This document shows, piece after piece, positions 5,263-7,942 of a stretch of 7,942 nt of DNA. Below the pieces are notes generated by a model. The model was not told the DNA's origin and searched no databases. It saw only the letters and a program-made list of their open reading frames with translations. The position numbers and the translations under genes were made by a program. This stretch comes from Synechococcus sp. CPC35 (GTDB lineage Bacteria; Cyanobacteriota; Cyanobacteriia; PCC-6307; Cyanobiaceae). The DNA lies in NCBI GenBank assembly GCA_002684175.1, contig NYUU01000120.1, forward strand, positions 1-7,942. Direction: 5' to 3'. Position 1 is the stretch's first letter. Every line of letters starts with the position of its first letter.

Positions 5263-6763
5263 GGACAGGACTCGTGACTCCCAGGCGATGACTCATACAT
5301 TTGAGCAGTCCCTTCGATCAGATCCGCTGAGGATGTCGGCTGATCTTCACTTCACCACGCTTCTCTCCTCCGCCCACAAAGGCTGGTTGAGGATGGATGG
5401 CGAGGAGGGTGTGCTCAGTCTGGCCCTGCCACTGGAGGGGATCGACCCGCTGCTGGCGTTACCTCAGCTCGCCAGCCAGGAACCGTTCCGGGTGCTCTGG
5501 GATGGGACCCCAGGCCTCTGCCTGTCGGCTGCAGGTCAGTGCCAGCAACTGGAACTGGTCGGGACACGCCGCTTTGAACTCGCCCAGCGCTTCTCTGATT
5601 CCACCCTGAGCCGAGTGACCGACACACGGCCCGACACTCCAGCCCAGGCTCGCCCTCGGGTGCTGCTCTCCTTCCGGTTCTTCGATCAGATCAGTGAACG
5701 GCGCCGGAGTGGAACCTCTCCGCCATCTGTCCACGCCGTACTGCCCCGATGGCAGCTCAGCCGCCAGGGGAAACGCGGCTGGCTGCGGTTGAACGGTGTC
5801 GTCAGCAGCCAGGCGGACGTCCGTGAGCTCGCCGAGCAGCTCTGGCTGAAGCACTGCTCACTGCTCGACACCGATGCCGGAGCGGCCCCTGAATCGCAAT
5901 CGGTGCTGCAGGCCAACAGCGACTGCAGTACCTGGCAGGAACGCTACGGCCGTGCACTCGAGCGCGGCATACAGCTGGTGAACGACGGTGATCTGCACAA
6001 ACTGGTGCTGGCGGTGCGCCAGTCGATGACTCTCACCGCACCCTTCGATCCCCTTCCACTGCTGCTTCGGCTGCGGCGCCAGCAGGCCGGAAGCTGCCGG
6101 TTTCTCTGGCAGAGGAACCACGCAGACGCCTTTTTCGGCGCCTCTCCGGAACGGCTGCTCAGCCTGCGGGGCCGATGTCTGCGCAGCGATGCACTGGCCG
6201 GGACCGCAGGCAAGGGGGATGACGGACAGCAGCTGCTGCGATCCGACAAAGACAGACGGGAACATGAGCTGGTCGTTGCAACGATCATCAACCAGCTGCG
6301 CCGCATCGGTCTCACCCCCTGGAGAAGGCGGCAACCCCAGCTGGCGCGTCACGGCAACCTGACCCATCTGCACACTCCGATCACTGCAGAAATGCCGAAA
6401 CGGTCTGTGCTCTCGGTGGCTGAACAGCTGCACCCAACCCCTGCAGTGGCGGGCCTGCCCCGGCGCGAAGCGATGGCCTGGCTCAGGGCTCTCGAACCCT
6501 TCGAACGCGGCTGTTATGCCGCACCGATCGGCTGGATCGACAGCGCGGGAGATGCCGAACTGCGCGTCGCCATCCGTTGCGGCCATTCCCACGGACATCG
6601 CCTTGATCTGACCGCCGGTGCCGGACTGGTGAGAGGTTCGATCGCTGAGAGGGAACTCCAGGAGGTTGGCCTGAAGCTGGCCGTGCTGGCCGACCAGCTT
6701 GACATCGGATCAGCGTTGGCTGAGCGGTTGCCGGAGGGAGCGCAGGCGCCATTCCAAGGATGA
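5261..6763 (+). CDS. menF: Isochorismate synthase
   Basis: This chorismate-utilising enzyme converts chorismate to isochorismate, the entry step of phylloquinone synthesis. The reading frame is 500 residues. The variable N-terminal half is followed by the conserved catalytic domain (about 224-480): DLHKLVLA with presumed base Lys247, GASPERLL with Glu297 exactly 50 residues later (as K147/E197 in EntC and K190/E240 in MenF of E. coli), LAGTAGKG (312-319), REHELV with Mg-ligand candidate Glu334, LHPTPAVAGLPR (390-401), RGCYAAPIGW (416-425), and GAGLVRGS followed by Glu468 and Lys472. MenF is preferred over EntC because of the men neighbours. ATG 5261 overlaps the menA start; ATG 5288 (codon 10) and ATG 5333 (codon 25) are credible alternatives, because conserved-looking sequence begins near residue 28. 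Its last 54 bp overlap the convergent S9 hydrolase gene. Confidence 0.92.
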   Translation: MDRTRDSQAMTHTFEQSLRSDPLRMSADLHFTTLLSSAHKGWLRMDGEEGVLSLALPLEGIDPLLALPQLASQEPFRVLWDGTPGLCLSAAGQCQQLELVGTRRFELAQRFSDSTLSRVTDTRPDTPAQARPRVLLSFRFFDQISERRRSGTSPPSVHAVLPRWQLSRQGKRGWLRLNGVVSSQADVRELAEQLWLKHCSLLDTDAGAAPESQSVLQANSDCSTWQERYGRALERGIQLVNDGDLHKLVLAVRQSMTLTAPFDPLPLLLRLRRQQAGSCRFLWQRNHADAFFGASPERLLSLRGRCLRSDALAGTAGKGDDGQQLLRSDKDRREHELVVATIINQLRRIGLTPWRRRQPQLARHGNLTHLHTPITAEMPKRSVLSVAEQLHPTPAVAGLPRREAMAWLRALEPFERGCYAAPIGWIDSAGDAELRVAIRCGHSHGHRLDLTAGAGLVRGSIAERELQEVGLKLAVLADQLDIGSALAERLPEGAQAPFQG

Positions 6764-7942
6764 AGCCTTGAGCGCCTGAGCGGGCGGTTGAGCTCTGCCA
6801 CCGAGATGTTGCTGCAGGAACAGCTCGATCAAAGCGGTCATGGCCAGGCCATTGCGAGGGTTCGACAGGCTGTGGCCTTCGTCGGGGAAAACCACGAAAT
6901 CGATCGGCAGCTTCCGCCGTGCCATCGCCGCAGCGATCGATTCGCTCTCCTGGAGCTTCACCCTGGGATCGTTCGCCCCATGGGCGAGCAGCAGAGGCCG
7001 CTGAATCCTGTCGACATGACTGATCGGAGAGATGGATGCAAGGTCCACAGACCCCACGCCGATCATTCGGTTCATGATCGCGCGCTGCGACTCCCAGTAG
7101 GGAGGGATGGTCTCCAGCAAGGTTCTGACGTTGGAGGGGGCCACCTGGGCGACGGCGGCTGCGAACAATTCGGGATCACGCGTCAGGCCGGACAAGGCGG
7201 CATAGCCGCCGTAGGAAGCGCCCATGATCGCCAGCCGATCCGGGTCGGCCAATCCCTGCTGAACCGCCCACTGCACCGCATCCACCAGATCGTCCTGCAT
7301 GCGGCCATACCACTCACCTTCTCCTGCCAGCAGGTGATCCTTGCCGAACCCCGTTGAGCCGCGGTAGTTCACGCTGAGCACGTGATAGCCACGATTGGCG
7401 AGCAGCTGATGCATGGGATCCAGGCCCCAGTAATCACGGGCCTGGGGGCCTCCATGCACCAGCAGGACCAGAGGCTGAGGAGCAGCATCGACCGCCATTG
7501 GAGTTCGCGTCAGATAAGCCGGCAGGCGACGACCATCACGGGCCTTCAGGGAGAGACTCTCCATCGGCACCAGTGCATAGCTCTCCAGCTTTGGCTGCAC
7601 CGCAAACAAGCGGCGACCATCCCGTTGCTGACGATCCCAGAGCCAGTATTCCGGACCGCTTTGATCGGAGGACATCGCAACCAACCACAACCGATCACGA
7701 CGATCGCGTTCCATCACAACGAATTCCCGACCTGCCGCCAGCCGCTTGAGGCCGGCGAGATCCTCGGCAAACATCGCATCGAGAGGGATGCGGCGGCTGC
7801 GCAGGTCCGTCTCGATCAGCACCTTGGGATGTCCGGTGTCGAAGTCAGCCAGTGAAGCAATGACCGACCCGCTGGCGGATCGGTGAATGACCTCCCCGGG
7901 GCATTGGGTTCCACAGGTCAGCAACTGATCCCGATGCCAGCG
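6710..7942 (-). CDS. S9 family prolyl-oligopeptidase-type hydrolase (partial)
   Basis: This is the C-terminal 410 residues of an alpha/beta-hydrolase peptidase; the frame stays open to the right window edge, so the real start lies outside. A TTG at 7922-7924 could formally start it but is probably internal. The first 120 or so visible residues look like the end of a beta-propeller domain. The hydrolase domain follows, with HGGP (oxyanion region, codons at about 7445-7456), the nucleophile motif GASYGGY (Ser codon 7214-7216), HGANDPRV (acid, Asp) and DEGHSL (His). The catalytic triad therefore looks intact. The family cleaves peptides or aminoacyl/acyl substrates; the exact substrate cannot be told. 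The tail overlaps the isochorismate synthase gene by 54 bp, coding on both strands. No functional link to phylloquinone synthesis is implied. Confidence 0.88.
   Translation of the reverse strand, partial: RWHRDQLLTCGTQCPGEVIHRSASGSVIASLADFDTGHPKVLIETDLRSRRIPLDAMFAEDLAGLKRLAAGREFVVMERDRRDRLWLVAMSSDQSGPEYWLWDRQQRDGRRLFAVQPKLESYALVPMESLSLKARDGRRLPAYLTRTPMAVDAAPQPLVLLVHGGPQARDYWGLDPMHQLLANRGYHVLSVNYRGSTGFGKDHLLAGEGEWYGRMQDDLVDAVQWAVQQGLADPDRLAIMGASYGGYAALSGLTRDPELFAAAVAQVAPSNVRTLLETIPPYWESQRAIMNRMIGVGSVDLASISPISHVDRIQRPLLLAHGANDPRVKLQESESIAAAMARRKLPIDFVVFPDEGHSLSNPRNGLAMTALIELFLQQHLGGRAQPPAQALKASSLEWRLRSLRQPLSQR

Noticed and set aside
5263..5330. Possible sigma70-like -10 (TATGAG, minus strand) for menA
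   Set aside because: It matches only four of six bases and has no acceptable -35 at the right distance.
5858..6598. A 246-codon open frame on the minus strand inside isochorismate synthase
   Set aside because: It lies wholly antisense to a well-supported enzyme domain, its translation shows no recognisable domain, and long shadow frames are expected in GC-rich DNA.
6925..6945. HIP1-like octamer (GCGATCGA)
   Set aside because: It is one base off the HIP1 palindrome GCGATCGC, and no exact copy was noticed in the window.
7922..7924. TTG as the start of the S9 hydrolase
   Set aside because: The frame remains open to the window edge and the family normally has a full N-terminal propeller, so the gene is truncated by the window and does not start here.

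Overview
The window looks like a core chromosomal segment of a marine picocyanobacterium, most likely a high-GC marine Synechococcus. The main evidence is the phylloquinone (vitamin K1) genes: a MenA of the phytyltransferase type, a cyanobacterial-type DHNA-CoA thioesterase and a short-form MenE. The window is also GC-rich, very tightly packed and carries a small DUF2752 membrane protein. This assignment is by recognition only; no database search was run.

Layout from left to right. Bases 1-51 are a perfect 7-bp tandem repeat that touches the window edge. Next come a five-helix membrane protein (minus strand, DUF6790-like), a divergent DUF2752 protein (plus) and a 226-residue multi-pass membrane protein of unknown function (minus). 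The phylloquinone block follows: DHNA-CoA thioesterase (plus), then menE, menC and menA (all minus, so transcribed menA-menC-menE), then isochorismate synthase (plus, divergent from menA). The right end holds the C-terminal part of an S9 prolyl-oligopeptidase-type hydrolase (minus) that runs off the window.

Five steps of phylloquinone synthesis are encoded here: chorismate to isochorismate (MenF), SHCHC to o-succinylbenzoate (MenC), its CoA ligation (MenE), DHNA-CoA hydrolysis (thioesterase) and DHNA prenylation (MenA). MenD, MenH, MenB and the final methyltransferase MenG are not in this window. The product is the A1 electron carrier of photosystem I.

Packing is extreme. menA/menC and menC/menE each share a 4-bp ATGA stop-start overlap. 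The menA and menF reading frames can start on the same CATG. Three tail-to-tail gene pairs are either one base apart or overlap, by 30 and 54 bp. No RNA gene, CRISPR array, insertion sequence or defence system was seen, and there is no gene-free stretch over 300 bases. Points worth a second look are an Arg where MenC normally has its second active-site Lys, a MenE lacking most of the usual N-terminal subdomain, and the heptamer repeat. I did not find a convincing previously undescribed system.
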